The notes: generated by a model not told the origin, from the letters alone. A stretch of 64,000 nucleotides of DNA from Persicaria tinctoria (GCA_037127255.1 JBANSL010000003.1:17177314-17241313), one strand, 5' to 3'. Positions 11,506-23,979 are shown, counted from the first letter of the stretch. Translations and numbers: made by a program.

Positions 11506-14500
11506 ATATATATAGAGTGGTTCCCTTGTGCACACCTCTTATAGTGTATCTAGTGCACAAATCTTGACCATTGAATTGATGAAACGGATGGCCACGATTA
11601 AAAAGGATTTTAATTTATTTTTACTTTAATTATGGGGGACCCGCATGATGATGCCCTCACACATACTCCGTAATTTTTTGCCAAATCCACTTACAGGTTT
11701 TCAATTTTTCAACTCCCCCGTTTAAAATAAATACTACTGTAATTTTTTTTGGATCTCCATCTCATTCAAAATATATATTTCCTTTTGATATAATTTGATG
11801 GTTTTGGAAAATTTATCAATTTCATTGAATAATTTTTTTATATAAATATATAAAATATTTGTAAAAAAATGTTTTTTTTTTCCGTGGGAAATAAATGTTT
11901 TTTTAATCCAACCTAAATTAGTTCGATTTAAAAATTTGACAATTCCACCGAATAATGTTTCGCATTCTACCGAATAATATTATGTTATCTTTTTTCATCT
12001 AGTTCATATAAAAAATTATCATTTCCATTGAATAATTTGTCACATGCTACTGAATAATGTTTTTTTTATCAATCAATTTCAAATAAAATAAATCTCAAAT
12101 CCCTAAACAATACTTACAATTAATACGAATAATGTTTCATATTTCACCGAAAAATGTCTCACATTTCACCGAATATTGCCAAATCGAAAACTCCATATTT
12201 AGGCGAATAATGAATCATATTTTCACCGAATAATTTCTCAACTCATCACCAATAGTAACCAAAATTTGACACATACGTCTGAATAATTGCTGAATAATAA
12301 ATAAAATTATGCATCTCAAAAATCCTACCCAACCACCCGATTTCGATGCCCCTATCACACACACAAACCACCCCACCCACAAAAAAAAAAAGAACAAGAA
12401 AAAGAAAGGGCTTGAATCGACAATGGAAGAGGTCGGATGAAATAAAACAACAATAGGCATAAATGAATTCCAAAAATCGAAATTGCAACTCAAAAGCTTA
12501 TAACACTACAAGAAAAACAGTTTTTTGTGACAAACTATTTCGTCGCCCAAAGCCATTTTTTCGTCGCCCAAAGTGTTTTGTGACAAAAAACGTTTCGTCC
12601 CCTATTCGTCGCCTCAGCCCCGTCGCCCAAAGTTTGGGCGACCAAAAAAAAATTCGTCGCCATATGTAGATCTTTTGTGATGAAATTCGAATTTTGTTGC
12701 CCTACGGGTTTTGTGACGGTTTTTTTACTTTCGTCGCCAAAAGTAACTGTTTTGTCGCCCAAAGTAGGCCTTTTTTGTGATGAATGTTTCCTTTTGTCGC
12801 CCAAAGTAGCCCATTTTTAGTGAAGAATTTGACCTTTTGTCACCCATTCTACCCCTATTTTTTGTGAGAATTATTTTATTTTGTCACAAAAGATAAAAGT
12901 TATAAAATGTAATCCCCCCCTAAATTTGCACATTTAACCTATTTTAACCCTCAAAACATACATTATAATACAATAGTAGCCAATTAGTTTAATCTCAATG
13001 TTTTTATATTAAAAAAAACTTGGTTTAAAATATATTCAATCCAAATCATTTTTACTTTAATATATTAATAGGTTCCTAATCAGTACCAACAGATTAACTT
13101 GCAAACTAAAGGTTCCATAAAACAAGTGTCCACTCTCAACTTGCTCCATCCCGTCTCCTAGAATAAGTGTCCATCAAATCTCCATGACCATGACTTGTTT
13201 CTTCCACTGTGCTTAAAAAATATGCCCTGAAAATAAGAGGAGGAAGATTAGCAATATTGCTCAAAATAATCATGGCAAAATTAAAAACACAATAACCCTG
13301 GAAAAGTGAAATAAGTGCAGTACATGGCAAAATTAAAAACACAATAAACATGGGTAGGGTGTAAATTTTGTGTATATTCTGTACCTACTTGTTCCTTGGG
13401 CAGGAAACTTACACCCGGGAAAAAAATTGCCCATTCACTCTTATTAATAGCATCAAAACAATTCAACAATGGTATTTTAAGTGCTGATACAAGACAACTC
13501 AACAAAGACCATAGCAAATAGCAATCTATCAAGAGAAAGAACATTTTCATGGCATCTGTCAAAGGAAAGAACATGAGCCAGGGAGCATCTATCATAGTCA
13601 CAGACCCATTCAGAATGTTCTTTCTGTTTCGACATCTTACAGTCACAACCAGCAAGAAAAAAGAAATATAAAGATGAAGCTATTTCATTTGCAAAGAGGA
13701 TTTCATATTCTTCACAACAGAAAGAACATTTCTTTCTATTTCTTAAGACTTCGTGATAACATTATTCATAATCATGAGCAAAATCAGAGATCACTGTAAC
13801 AAGAAATTGAAGATCATCAAAACTCTATGGAGAATTACAAACAAAAAATGAGCACAAAAGTCTTGAGAAAGCTACTGATGAATTCTCTAAAGATTGGAAT
13901 GGTTTATGAACTAGAGGGAGAAAGCAAGCTACCGTTTCTACAGCAGTTCGTAGCAGCAAAACAAACCAATCAAACAGAATCTCCTTATTGAGGGAGAGAA
14001 CATTTTTTTATGACAAATCAGAGAAATATAAGGAGGTGCTCACCTTCGGCCATCTTGGAGCAAGAAATTCATTAACAGAAATCCCAATCTCGCCATATGA
14101 AAGAGACACCCAAAATCCCCACTTCAACCATGACATTGAAGTTGTACATAATTAACAAACACATAAGTAAACCAATATATGACTGTTAATCTATATATAT
14201 TTTGGAATAGAGCAGCGAAGAAGCGAAATAAAGACAGCAAAGTTAAGTGTACTGCACTCAGCATAAGGAACTGGCAAAAGAACTTCAATATCACGCCAAA
14301 AATAACCCAAGATTACTTTGAATGTTCTAAGAATAAACACTGAAGAACGAATAAACATATAAAACTAGGCAGATTCCGGAAGGGGCAAAACAACAAGGAG
14401 GTGGTGAGCACTCCAAACCCCACATCAAGATCAGCTTAACTTTCCATGATTAGGTAGACTAAAGTAGAAGATGAACAAAATACCAGCAAAGCAGAAACCC

Positions 14501-14511
14501 ACAGGACCAAT

Positions 14512-17511
14512 TACAGATCCTTGATCGCCGTCGACAGCAGCGGCGCAATGATGGAGAAGGTGGCGTGCTTCTCGGTGGCTAACTGGTGGCTCAACAGGCT
14601 TCAAATCTAGGCGAGATTCAAACCATTAATAGAGATACTCTCAGTCAAACCAAATTAGTATAAAATAACACTATAATATACACTACAAAGAGAGGATCAA
14701 CCCTAGGAAGCGGAGCAAAAATTAATATGGTTCAAGATTTTAAACCATATAGTTCAAGGGCAATTTAAATTATAATCTTGAACTATTCAAGAAACTGCAT
14801 AAGCAAGTATACCTTTTCAAGAGGATCTTTTGCTTCCCAACTGAGATGATATAAAGAGGACAAAATTAATATGTTCAGGGATAAATTCTAACAATTAGCT
14901 AAATGAAAACAAAAATAAAATGTTGACTGAACCTTCACATCAGCTTTGGCTCTTTTCCGAGCAACAATGTGCTCCTCAATAATTTCCGAAAGTATTCCCT
15001 GGAAACATATTGGTATTTGATTTCAACAAATAATTAATTATTCCATAGATGTGAAGGTAGAAATTGTCTAAGCTTAGCTTCACAAAAGCATCTTAACACA
15101 CTATTATATACTCCCTCCGTCTCAGAATTCAGGTCGTTCGACTTTTTGACACGTTTTTTAATGTGTTAAAAACTTTATGAAAGATTTTTTTTTTCAAAAC
15201 TTTCAAAATAATTTCAAACTTATTAGTAATAAGTTTCAAAATTTTCAAAAAAATTTGAAAAAAAATCAATATTTTATAGAGTTTTTAACACGTTAAAAAG
15301 CGTGATAAAATGTCAAACGACCTAAATTTTGAGACGGAGGGAGTACCTTAAAGTTCTGGTTTGACAAAGGTTTCACCGGATGGAGTTTTTGTTAAACACA
15401 TTCTGGAGGAAGATTCAGCAGAATCTAAACCAGTGCTAAATTTGGCTCATAGCATGCCATTTGGAAGAAAAAACAGTCAAAAGAAATTGGTAATTAAAAA
15501 GTCATCCCTCATGACATGTACCTTTTGAAGAGCTACTGATTGCAGGGCCCTTTGCCTTAGCAAAACCAACTGCACCATGGTAATTTCCACAAGCTAAAAC
15601 AGCAGTGTACTTGATTACTTAATCTCCCTAAAACACGAAATATGAATTACAAGGAACCAGTTAACTAATATAGTAACAAAAATCGATTTAAGCAAAATAG
15701 AAGTGCCCAGAACAATAACAGGCGGTCAACAATGGATGGTACAGTAAGAAACAATTGATCTTTTTTTCAACTCTGAAAATAATCTCAATCAGAGGAACCA
15801 TGAATGTAAATGCAAGAAACAATAGATGATACAGTAAGAAAGTGTGAATAAGAAATGACATCACTCGGTGCTTCTTATCCCGAAAATCAGCCCAGACTTT
15901 AAGTCAGTTTCATGGACATTTCTCATGAGGTTAATTTTTAATCTATTCACAACAGCACATCCATTTTAGGACAAATAGCAAGCATCTTAACTTGAAACTA
16001 TAAAAGCTTGCGTTTCCTCTCAATCTGCCAACTTGATACCTCTCGTTCGACCTCGTGTATTTTTCCCTATCATTGGAAGAAACCAAGCTAATATTATATA
16101 ACATACACCGTCACACACTATCAATCTACAAATGATCATGATGTACTGATTACATGAGAATAAAATTTGGTATTTTCTAGATCACGTTTTGAGTTTATAC
16201 AAGTTGATTGGAAAAAGTAAAAATTATGAAAGATCTTCTAATAATAGCTCAACTGCACAGTGTGGATCAAATGCATAAATGCAGGAAGATCAACTAACCG
16301 AAATAGCAATTCAGAAACAAGATCAAACATATACTTATATGCAGATTAACCGAAATAGTCTACTCAATTGCATTTCAACATAAAAAAAAGAACTTAGACC
16401 AAATTGAAACCAGCAATTCAGAAACAGAACTGAACATATACTTTACTATGAGCTAATATACTTTACTGCAGTCACTGTATGGGACTTCATATCTGCACAC
16501 CTTCAATTCAGAAACCAGCAATTGCTATGTTCACTGTATGGGACTTCTTATATGCACACCTTCAAAGCATCAAAAACAAATATTTAAAGCTTTAGAGCTA
16601 CATTTTTCAACCACTAGAAATGCCAATTATCTAAAAACACAAACACAAGTAACACAACTAAGCAGGATAATCAGAAACTCTCTAGGGAGGAAGGGTTTAC
16701 AATTTACTAAGTAATTAATTAAGTCCTGAAATCACTTGTACCTTTGGTGGACAATTATAAGAAAAAACATGTTCAACAGAGATTTAGAAATTCAGATAAG
16801 TGTAGGCACCTGCAAGGCATATATTAGAAAATAAGAATCATAGAACAACAAAATCGAATCAACGAAAATTAAAGGAAGAACAGGAACAAAATCGGTCTTG
16901 TTTTCAGTGATGAGGATTTCACTGTCGACGAAGCCGACAAAGAAGACTGTTATAAAATAAACATGAAATTTATTAAAACTTACAGTATAAGATTTCCTTA
17001 CTTGGAGTACATCTGATCAAGTTTGACCCAAATAACTCTAAATGTAATTATCCTGCAAAGAGTAGCAAGCTCAAAGCATCAAACCCAAGATAATGAAACT
17101 AGTCAAAACAAGGCATGATAAAGCAAGCATCCATAGATCTGCATTTGCTCTTTTTTCACTATAGAAAACAAGTTAACTAAAAATAGGGAAATGAGAGATG
17201 AAACAATGAAAAGTAGGATAAAGGAGAAAATATATTAAAATCAGAATAATGGAGAACATGCAAAAGAATAGAATTAATGAGAAAATGCCTAAAAATCATT
17301 CTGTAGGAATTAAAATAAATGGATTCAACATAAAGGACTACAAATCTAGTAAAATGAACTACCAATAAATTCAGTGATACAACACTATCCAGTTAAGTTT
17401 CCACTTAGTATAAACACCTTTCAATGCTCAACCATAAAAAGAATTCTCTATTGATTTAATATGTACCTGTGAGCTGGCATGAGGCTTCAGCTCATTAGTA
17501 GTCAGCACCAT
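14512..17511 (-). pseudogene. Exon-like fragments of an unidentified gene inside the CACTA element
   Basis: Several minus-strand segments look like genuine exons with AG/GT borders. 17467-17511 reads MVLTTNELKPHASSQ, then a donor. 15522-15593 is 24 codons (LVEITMVQLVLLRQ..), acceptor and donor present. 14933-14998 is 22 codons (GILSEIIEEHIVARKRAK..), acceptor and donor present. All three are phase 0 and could join in order. A further open stretch near 14520-14605 reads HQLATEKHATFSIIAP and ends in a stop. I do not recognise the family. CACTA elements are known to capture host gene pieces, and that is the simplest reading. An old host gene interrupted in place is less likely because both CACTA termini surround it. 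Confidence 0.5.
15109..15345. mobile_element. Stowaway (Tc1/mariner) MITE
   Basis: CTCCCTCCGTCTCAGAATTC at 15111 is matched in inverse by TTTTGAGACGGAGGGAG ending at 15343, and TA flanks both ends. A 233-bp non-coding MITE with CTCCCTCCGT termini and TA duplication is diagnostic of Stowaway. It lies in the intron between the two exon-like segments at 14933-14998 and 15522-15593. Confidence 0.92.
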
Positions 17512-20436
17512 GTTTGCTTTACTGTCTCCTCTTTAATCATTCAGTTTCTACAGATGGATTCAAAATTCATGAAGGAACATTAAGAATTTGTAGAGGTAGT
17601 TCAGCAAAACATTTCTACATGTATATTAACAAAACATAACATCAAAGGCAGCCAAACTTTTAAGGATTACAAGTTGCTACCAAGTAGACAAGTAGTAAAT
17701 GAAACTATCAGAGTAAAATGAAGTTAGGATTTTCAGTAGACTTACAGAGTTTTCAGAATCACTTACTCCATTTGGAAATCCATATCAAAGAGTAAAAATG
17801 CCTAGAAATATATCTTAAATCCATATCAGAAATCAAACACAAAGGGTGACAAAGAGTTTTTAGATACTCCATTTGGAAATCCAATCCGCATTCCAAACAC
17901 TCTCAGAAACCTAATTGGTCATTCCAGTACAATATACGAATTCGAGAAGAGGCAAAAACAAAAAAAAAACGGGGAAAAAAGGGAGAACCTGTAACAGAGA
18001 TATGAAAAATCAGCAAAGCCATCCCTGCGATTGCTACACCGAATGGGAGCAAAAATAGAGCAAGAATGGATCGTTGGCCAAGCGATGCTCCTCGAGCAAG
18101 TGGCTGATAAGTATGCAAGCGTATGAGATGCAGTTGCTGCAAACATACTCAGAAAGGTAAGCTGGAGGGTGGTGAGCCCGAGTGGATCTTCTAATAGGGA
18201 CAAGTGGAGGTATGGGTGTGACAGCTTGAGGAGTGTGTGGCTGTATTTCAGGGGAATCACAAATGGGATCATCCTCAACACTGTCATGGACAGGAAAAGA
18301 GAAAGATGGAGAATCACTGAGACTAGATGAAGGGATGGATATGTAAGGGAAAACTTGCTCACGAAACACAACATCTCTAGAAAAAGTGATGTGTTTGGTT
18401 TCCAAATTAAAGAGTTTGTATCCTTTCTTCCCTTCAGGATAACCCAGCAAAACACAAGGTGAGGCACGGGCTGCAAATTTGTCTCGTCCATGAGCCATGG
18501 TGGAGACATAACTGAGACAGCCAAAGCACCTGAGATGCTCAAAGGAAGGGGGTCTGTGATGGAGTTTCTCATAGGGAGAGGCCATTTGAAGGAGTTTGCT
18601 TGGAAGACGATTGATAATGTGAACTGCCATTATCACACTATCACCCCAAAATCGTCTAGGCAACCCTGATTGAAACATGAGGCTCCTGGCAACCTCCAAA
18701 ATATGACGATGCTTGCGCTCAATCACTCCGTTTTGCTGAGGAGTGGCAGCACAAGAGGTCTGGTGAGCAATACCATGCTCTAGGAGGTATTGAGAATGCT
18801 CAGCACTCCCTCCCAACTCCATGGCATTGTCAGTTCGGATGGCAACAACTTGCTGTCCAAACTGTCTCTCAGCCATAGAAAAGAAGTTCTTCATAGCAGA
18901 AAAGGCAACGGCCTTATTAGGAAGCAATTGAATCCAGGTGGTACGAGTGCAGTCATCCACCACAGTAAGAAAGTAACGATGATTATCATAAGTAGGAACA
19001 CGGTAAGGTCCCCAAACATCTATGTGAAGAAGCTCAAAAGCAGATTTGGTCTTAATGGAACTCAAAGGAAAAGGAAGTCTGGCCTGTCTTAACCGAGCAC
19101 AAATCAAACAAGATCTTAAATCCAGATTACAGCTATCAGTCATCTTGATAGAATTCAAAGTTTTAAGGCGTTTAAGAGGCAAATGACCCAACCTCTTGTG
19201 CCAAAGAGAGGAATCCACCACTCTTGAGGCATTATTTTCAACACCATGCGACTGTGCAGCAAGCTGTGTGGTATCTTTGTATCCTAGCAGAAAAAGATCC
19301 TTCACCATATCTCCAATCTTCAGTGGTTTACTCATGGAAGGAGCCTGCAGAAAACAACCTTTTGCGGTGAATAAGACGAAGCAACCAAGCTCCCTAATCA
19401 ATTTCCCAACTGAAATCAAGTTGCATTTGAACTCAGGGACCAATAGAGTGTTGTGCAATGTTAGACCTTGCACAATCTCTACTGTGCCTGCAGTGGTTAT
19501 ATGTGTAGCTTCCCCAGTCGGCAAAGTGACAGTGAAAGGCTTGGACAACTTGTAAGATGACTTGAACAAATCAATGTCACCACACATATGTCCACTAGCA
19601 CCACTGTCCACAATCCAAACACGGCCATCTAGAACTTGCTGAGTTAAGGTTGTACCTGAAAATCCTGCAAAATCATCTGCAGTTGGCTCCTTAGTGCGGG
19701 AAGAAGCGCCAGATGACTGCAGCAAAGCCACCAGATAAGCTATCTGATCACTGGTGAATTCATTCCTCGGACTCTGACTGACATTACCAGCAAACTTACG
19801 ATCACTGGAATCTTTCCTATCTTTGCTGTCTCTATTCTCTGTATAACCAGGAGGGAATCTGATAATGAAGAAGCACCTATCTATGGTATGGTTCGTCTTT
19901 TTGCAATTAGTACAGAAAAGAGGTTTACGATCAAACTTCCCTTTCTCCTTCTCGGGATTTCCCTTTCCAGAAACAGATGACACAGAATTTCCAAAACTAG
20001 ATCCAGATCCTCCTGAACTTGATGAAGAATTTCTAGATCCGGAACTCGATGTTTTAGCGTGCATCGACATTCCTTCACCATGTGCAGATCCACCAATGGA
20101 TTTGCTCTCTCTTTGATTCTCTTCCTGTGAAAGTAAGAAATATATACGATCTACATCCGGCAAAGGCTCCATCATCAAAATAGAGCCTCGTGCCACAGTA
20201 TAGGCTTCGTTCAATCCCATCAACAGTTGCATAATTTTCAGGTTCTCTTCATATTTTCTAAATTTCGATGCATAGTTGCAAGTGCAACCTTCACACGAGC
20301 ATGATCCGAGATTCTTTATGCCATCTAATTCATCCCATAGGATCTTCACTTTCGTAAAATAGTCAGAGAAAGCACTAGTACCTTGCATAGTCGTCACCAG
20401 CTCCTGCAGGATTGAGTACATCTGAGTGCCTCCGAC

Positions 20437-21175
20437 CTTATTGACAGGGCCGGACCTGAGATTTTTAATGCCTGAAGCGAGATTTTAAAATAGGGCCCTC
20501 TACTATTTTCAATACTTACAAGGCGAGATCTGGTTTGTTGATCTGGTTTCTACTTTCTATGGGTAGTTCTGTAAGGATCTCTTTTCTTCGTACGTGTGTA
20601 GTCTCAGACTCTTACACGGGAGAGCTCTCTTTGAGTTACAGCTTACAAACTTATTTGTGCACTTTGAATCTTTCATGTATATCGCTATTTCTTCAAGTGA
20701 CTTATGATATGGGAAAGGGAAACAATGTATTGGATGCAGTAAAAATATAACTTTTGTGTTGTGCTGCATTAGATTCAAATTGACAATCACAAATGCGGGT
20801 ATTTAATAATTATTTAGTGTTTTAACCAAAATAAAATAAAATTATTTAGTCTTCCATCATGAAATTTGGAGGCAAAGAGCTTACAAAAAAAAAAAAACAG
20901 TGTCTCATGAAATTGTTGGCAAAGAGCTTACGAAAAAAAACAAAAGGCAAAGAGCTTACAAAAAAAAAGGCGTGTTCAAAATTCGAACCTGGGTTGTCTG
21001 CATCCCCAACTAAAATCAATCCAGCCCCCTACCACTGAGCCAAATCAGCCTTTTATATCAAAATCCACTTAACTTCTATGTATTATAAACAAACAAATAC
21101 TATGGGCCCCTGAACTAATTGGGCCCGAGGCGAGCGCCTGTTGGGCCTCGCCTCAGGTCCGGCCCTGCTTATTGA
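20437..21175. mobile_element. hAT MITE inserted in copia gag, 8-bp target duplication
   Basis: The element 20445-21167 (723 bp) begins CAGGGCCGGACCTGAG and ends CTCAGGTCCGGCCCTG, perfect 16-bp TIRs. It is flanked by CTTATTGA at 20437-20444 and 21168-21175. It interrupts the copia gag frame; deleting element and one duplication copy returns the two gag halves to the same frame. No transposase is present. It also contains a tRNA-like segment near its right end. Confidence 0.95.
20969..21050 (-). ncRNA. tRNA-like segment with A and B boxes inside the hAT MITE (relic)
   Basis: On the minus strand TGGCTCAGTGGTAGG (A box) is followed about 45 bp later by GGTTCGAATTT (B box), spacing typical of tRNA-derived Pol III promoters. 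It is probably a SINE head or tRNA pseudogene carried by the MITE. No complete cloverleaf was verified. Confidence 0.45.
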
Positions 21176-21607
21176 ACCTCGAATCAAGCTGGCGCCACAC
21201 TGCCTGAGCTGTATCGTTGTAGATGACGCTCCGCTTTATCTCCGGACTCAGGCAATTGGTGATCCACGAGAAGACCATGTCGTTACACCTCTCCCACAGT
21301 GCGAACTTCGGAGAATCTGCAGCTGGACGCACGATCGCTCCATTGATGAAGCCAACCTTGTTCTTCGCCGACAAGGCCATCCGGATAGATCTGCGCCATT
21401 CTCCATATCCCTTGCCGCTAAAAGGAGGTGTAACAAGAATAAGACCTGGATGATCGCTAGAATGTAAGAAGTATGGATCATTGGCATCCAATTTGATTGG
21501 CTCGCTAACTGGATCCACTCTAACTTGCTCATCGGCCATGGCGAAACGAGCTCAATTAGCAGCGAGAAGGTAAGCAAAGAGTGTAAACTCGATTCAGATC
21601 GCTAGAT

Positions 21608-21621
21608 CTGCTCTAATACCA
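21608..21621 (-). promoter_or_regulatory. Copia primer-binding site (initiator tRNA-Met type)
   Basis: On the minus strand TGGTATTAGAGCAG directly follows the LTR end CCAACA. TGGTATCAGAGC is the standard plant copia primer-binding site, complementary to initiator tRNA-Met; here it has one C-to-T change. Confidence 0.85.
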
Positions 21622-21884
21622 TGTTGGAATCAAATTTGGATAGGAGATTTGGAATTGATTGAATGGAAGAAATTCGGAGGTTGAGGACGAGAGAAAATGG
21701 AGGGAAGCAAAGTTCTTCAGATTTTCATTAGCTTTCACATTACAGAAGTGAAGGGCTTTTATAGTGAAGCCCACTCACACGCCCCAATCTCTTTCCACAC
21801 AAACTAATACAGAATTAGGCCCAATGAATATAAACAACTGAAAACAAAGCTCTTTAGAGCTGTAGAGCTCTGTATATCCGAACA
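21622..21884 (-). repeat. Copia 5' LTR (candidate)
   Basis: On the minus strand, a 263-bp block starting TGTTCGG and ending CCAACA lies immediately upstream of the primer-binding site. TG..CA ends and a fitting position support a 5' LTR. The partner 3' LTR is absent, so the outer boundary cannot be confirmed by alignment. Confidence 0.65.
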
Positions 21885-23116
21885 GCGTAGAGGAGGGAGA
21901 CGAAATTAATAGTGATGGTAATCACTATCGAAGTGTTGAACTCCAAAGTTCCAAACCAATCTAAACTTTGGAAATGAAATTGAGGGAGAAATTGAGCGAT
22001 TATACATACAAGTTATGAATCCACGGAGAATTCGTAGAAACTTCTCGATCTCCTGGAAGTCCACAGCGAAATCAGGAACAATTTCGTACTCAAGCTATAG
22101 AAGTTGTAGGAGAGGCCTCGTCGACATTCAGAACCGAGAGGGAGAACAGAGAAGAGAGATTGCAAAGGCAGTAGAGATCGGTGAATGAGAGACTACAAAG
22201 GCAGAGAACGGCGATAGGATTAGCCATGGCGGCCGAGGAGAACAGCGATAGGCTTGTTAGGGTTTCAGATAAGAGAGAGAGAGAGAGAGAGGACACTTTA
22301 TTAAAAGAACACATTAATTGGGCGACAAAAAGACGCCATTTTGTAGCCCTATGTGTTCGTATGGGCGACAAATTCTCATTTTCATCACCAAAAGTATGTT
22401 TCGCGTGACCAAAAATATTTTTGTCACGAAAGAGTTAGTTTGGGCGATAAAAATAAAAGTGTCACCCTAATTTTTAAAATTTGGTCGCCAAAGTCATTAT
22501 TCTTGTAGTGTAATTATATGTTAGTTTGGCACCGAAGCTTACAATTACTTGAAACAACAAACCGTGGAACTGCTCCTAGAACCGCAAGAACCCTCGCCAC
22601 CATCGACACCGCATCTCTAGGCTCGACTCGCCCGAAATTAGCACCTAGCGCTGCCTCGCCTCGCCACGCCTCCGTGTCTGCTCCACTCGGCTTCGCCTCC
22701 CTCTTCGACTCCCTCTCCGCCGCATTCCGCCATCACCGACACCGCATCTCCAAGCTCAACTCGCCTGGACAACACCGCCTCGCTATGTCCGTGTCTCCTC
22801 CGCTCGCCTATGAATCACGTCCGCTCGGCTCCGCCTCGCCTCAACGCCGGTCTCCAGAAATCACCCTTCGCCGTGGATCGTCTTTCTCCTTGGTCCACAA
22901 GTCCACGCGATGAAGAAGAAAAGAAATTGGGGATTTAGGTTTTCATTTCCCACCTAACTCCACGCGCCCAGGCTTGCAATTCTAATTAGTTTTCAGTATT
23001 TCTTTTTTAAAACCCACGGGGCACGTGTCTCCATCTCGTCCCTCTATCCCATTTAAATCAAAGGCTCATATCTTTGCACAAAATACACCCTAAGGGGTGT
23101 GCACAAAATACACATC

Positions 23117-23155
<39 letters not shown>

Positions 23156-23979
23156 TTCTTAAATTATTATCATATGCTCGCATTAATAAAGTATGTTGGG
23201 ACTCAAGACGTTAAATAGTAACTAAGCAGTACATAAATTTAGTGAGATTTCATCTTTAAATCAATTGAATATAGAAAGAATAGTCCGTCGATTTATTTAA
23301 AATAATTCCAAAATAAACTTGTAAATTAAGCTAACAGCACACAATCGTTAGTCGTCCTCCACCGCGCTCTTCAATCTAGTCATCTCACATATCCAAATTG
23401 CTTAAACAGGCCAAAATCGGAAGCAAACAAATATTATGAGCAAATGTGCTAAAAAAAAAAATATTATGAGCAAAAAAGCAATTAATAAAACAATACTGAG
23501 ATAATGTAAATGAATTCATCTGTGCAATCCATATCACTTTTGACATTTGATTTCCACCCACCGACAGGTGTTTAGTTTCGTATCTCTGCATTATTTTATT
23601 TTCCACGTTAATTTCATCACCTAACTTTATCTGTCTAAACAGCGACCTTCTAACAATCTACAGTAACAAATAACAATGTGATTTTTTTAATATGGGGAAA
23701 AAATAAATCCTAAAACTAATGTGATTAAAAATGTAAAAATAGTAATTATACAATCCCCACACACACTGCATTCAAGGTGGGCCCGTCCTCGTCGATGCTG
23801 ACTGAAACTACTTGCCCAGTCAGCCCCACTTCCACGGTGGGCCCATTTTCTGATGAGATAAGTGGGCCCCATTGTGTCAAAAGTTTTTGCATACGTGTCC
23901 CATCCGATTATTTGGACGGGCATGAACAAGGAGAATCGAACCATGCCGGTGTTGGTACCACTCGGGAAATGGTCAGTGA
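23156..23979. other. 3' flank of the thaumatin-like gene
   Basis: No separate gene is supported. Frames here overlap or follow the third exon of the minus-strand thaumatin-like gene. Several GTGGGCCC-type motifs occur at 23775-23875. Confidence 0.5.

Larger units (their letters stand above)
18034..21539 (-). pseudogene. Ty1/copia gag-protease-integrase, split by a hAT MITE and 3'-truncated
   Basis: The minus-strand frame begins at the ATG at 21539 (Gag N-terminus starting MADEQVRVDP), is interrupted by a MITE at 20445-21167, and resumes to 18034. Visible domains in order are: UBN2-type Gag, a CCHC-like knuckle (CTNCKKTNHTIDRCF), aspartic protease (WIVDSGASGHM), GAG_pre-integrase (LWHKRLGHL), and integrase with HIDVWGPY, TDNAMEL and QQNGVIERKHRHI. 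It ends in a PPAYLSEYVC linker. Reverse transcriptase and RNase H, which should follow in copia, are missing, as is a 3' LTR, so the element is truncated near 18.1 kb. Apart from the MITE the gag-integrase frame is open, so truncation and insertion are fairly recent. Confidence 0.9.
12501..22513. mobile_element. CACTA transposon (about 10 kb) with TAA target duplication
   Basis: The element 12504-22510 starts CACTACAAGAAAAACAG and ends ATTATTCTTGTAGTG, so the termini are inverted CACTACAAGAA. The 3-bp duplication TAA flanks both ends (12501-12503, 22511-22513), as expected for CACTA/En-Spm. Subterminal regions carry repeated TTCGTCGCCCAAAG-like motifs (12538-12850 and 22318-22495), the usual transposase-binding arrangement. 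No TNPD/TNPA-like frame is present. The interior instead holds exon-like gene fragments, a Stowaway MITE and a truncated copia element, so this copy is non-autonomous. The stretch 12.9-14.5 kb has no supported gene. Confidence 0.93.
11506..23155. mobile_element. Unclassified TIR element, copy B (inverted), interrupted by a 10-kb CACTA
   Basis: The left end (TATAGAGTGGTTCCC, then TTGTGCACACCTCTTATAG) begins where copy A stops. The right end (AAGGGGTGTGCACAAAATAC, then CTCTCTCTCTATATATA) lies at 23090-23155. Removing the CACTA at 12504-22510 plus one TAA leaves about 1.64 kb, the size of copy A. Its left half has the CCGAATAATG motifs (11940-12300) and its right half the GC-rich part (22518-22913), so copy B is head-to-head with copy A. 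The frame at 22518-22913 has no recognisable domain. Confidence 0.72.

Noticed and set aside
13281..13655. 124-codon minus-strand frame inside the CACTA element
   Set aside because: No recognised domain; includes a duplicated GGCAAAATTAAAAACACA stretch; likely chance.
22518..22913. 131-codon plus-strand frame in TIR element copy B
   Set aside because: Ser/Arg/Pro-rich with repeated local sequence; no domain; copy A has no corresponding intact frame.
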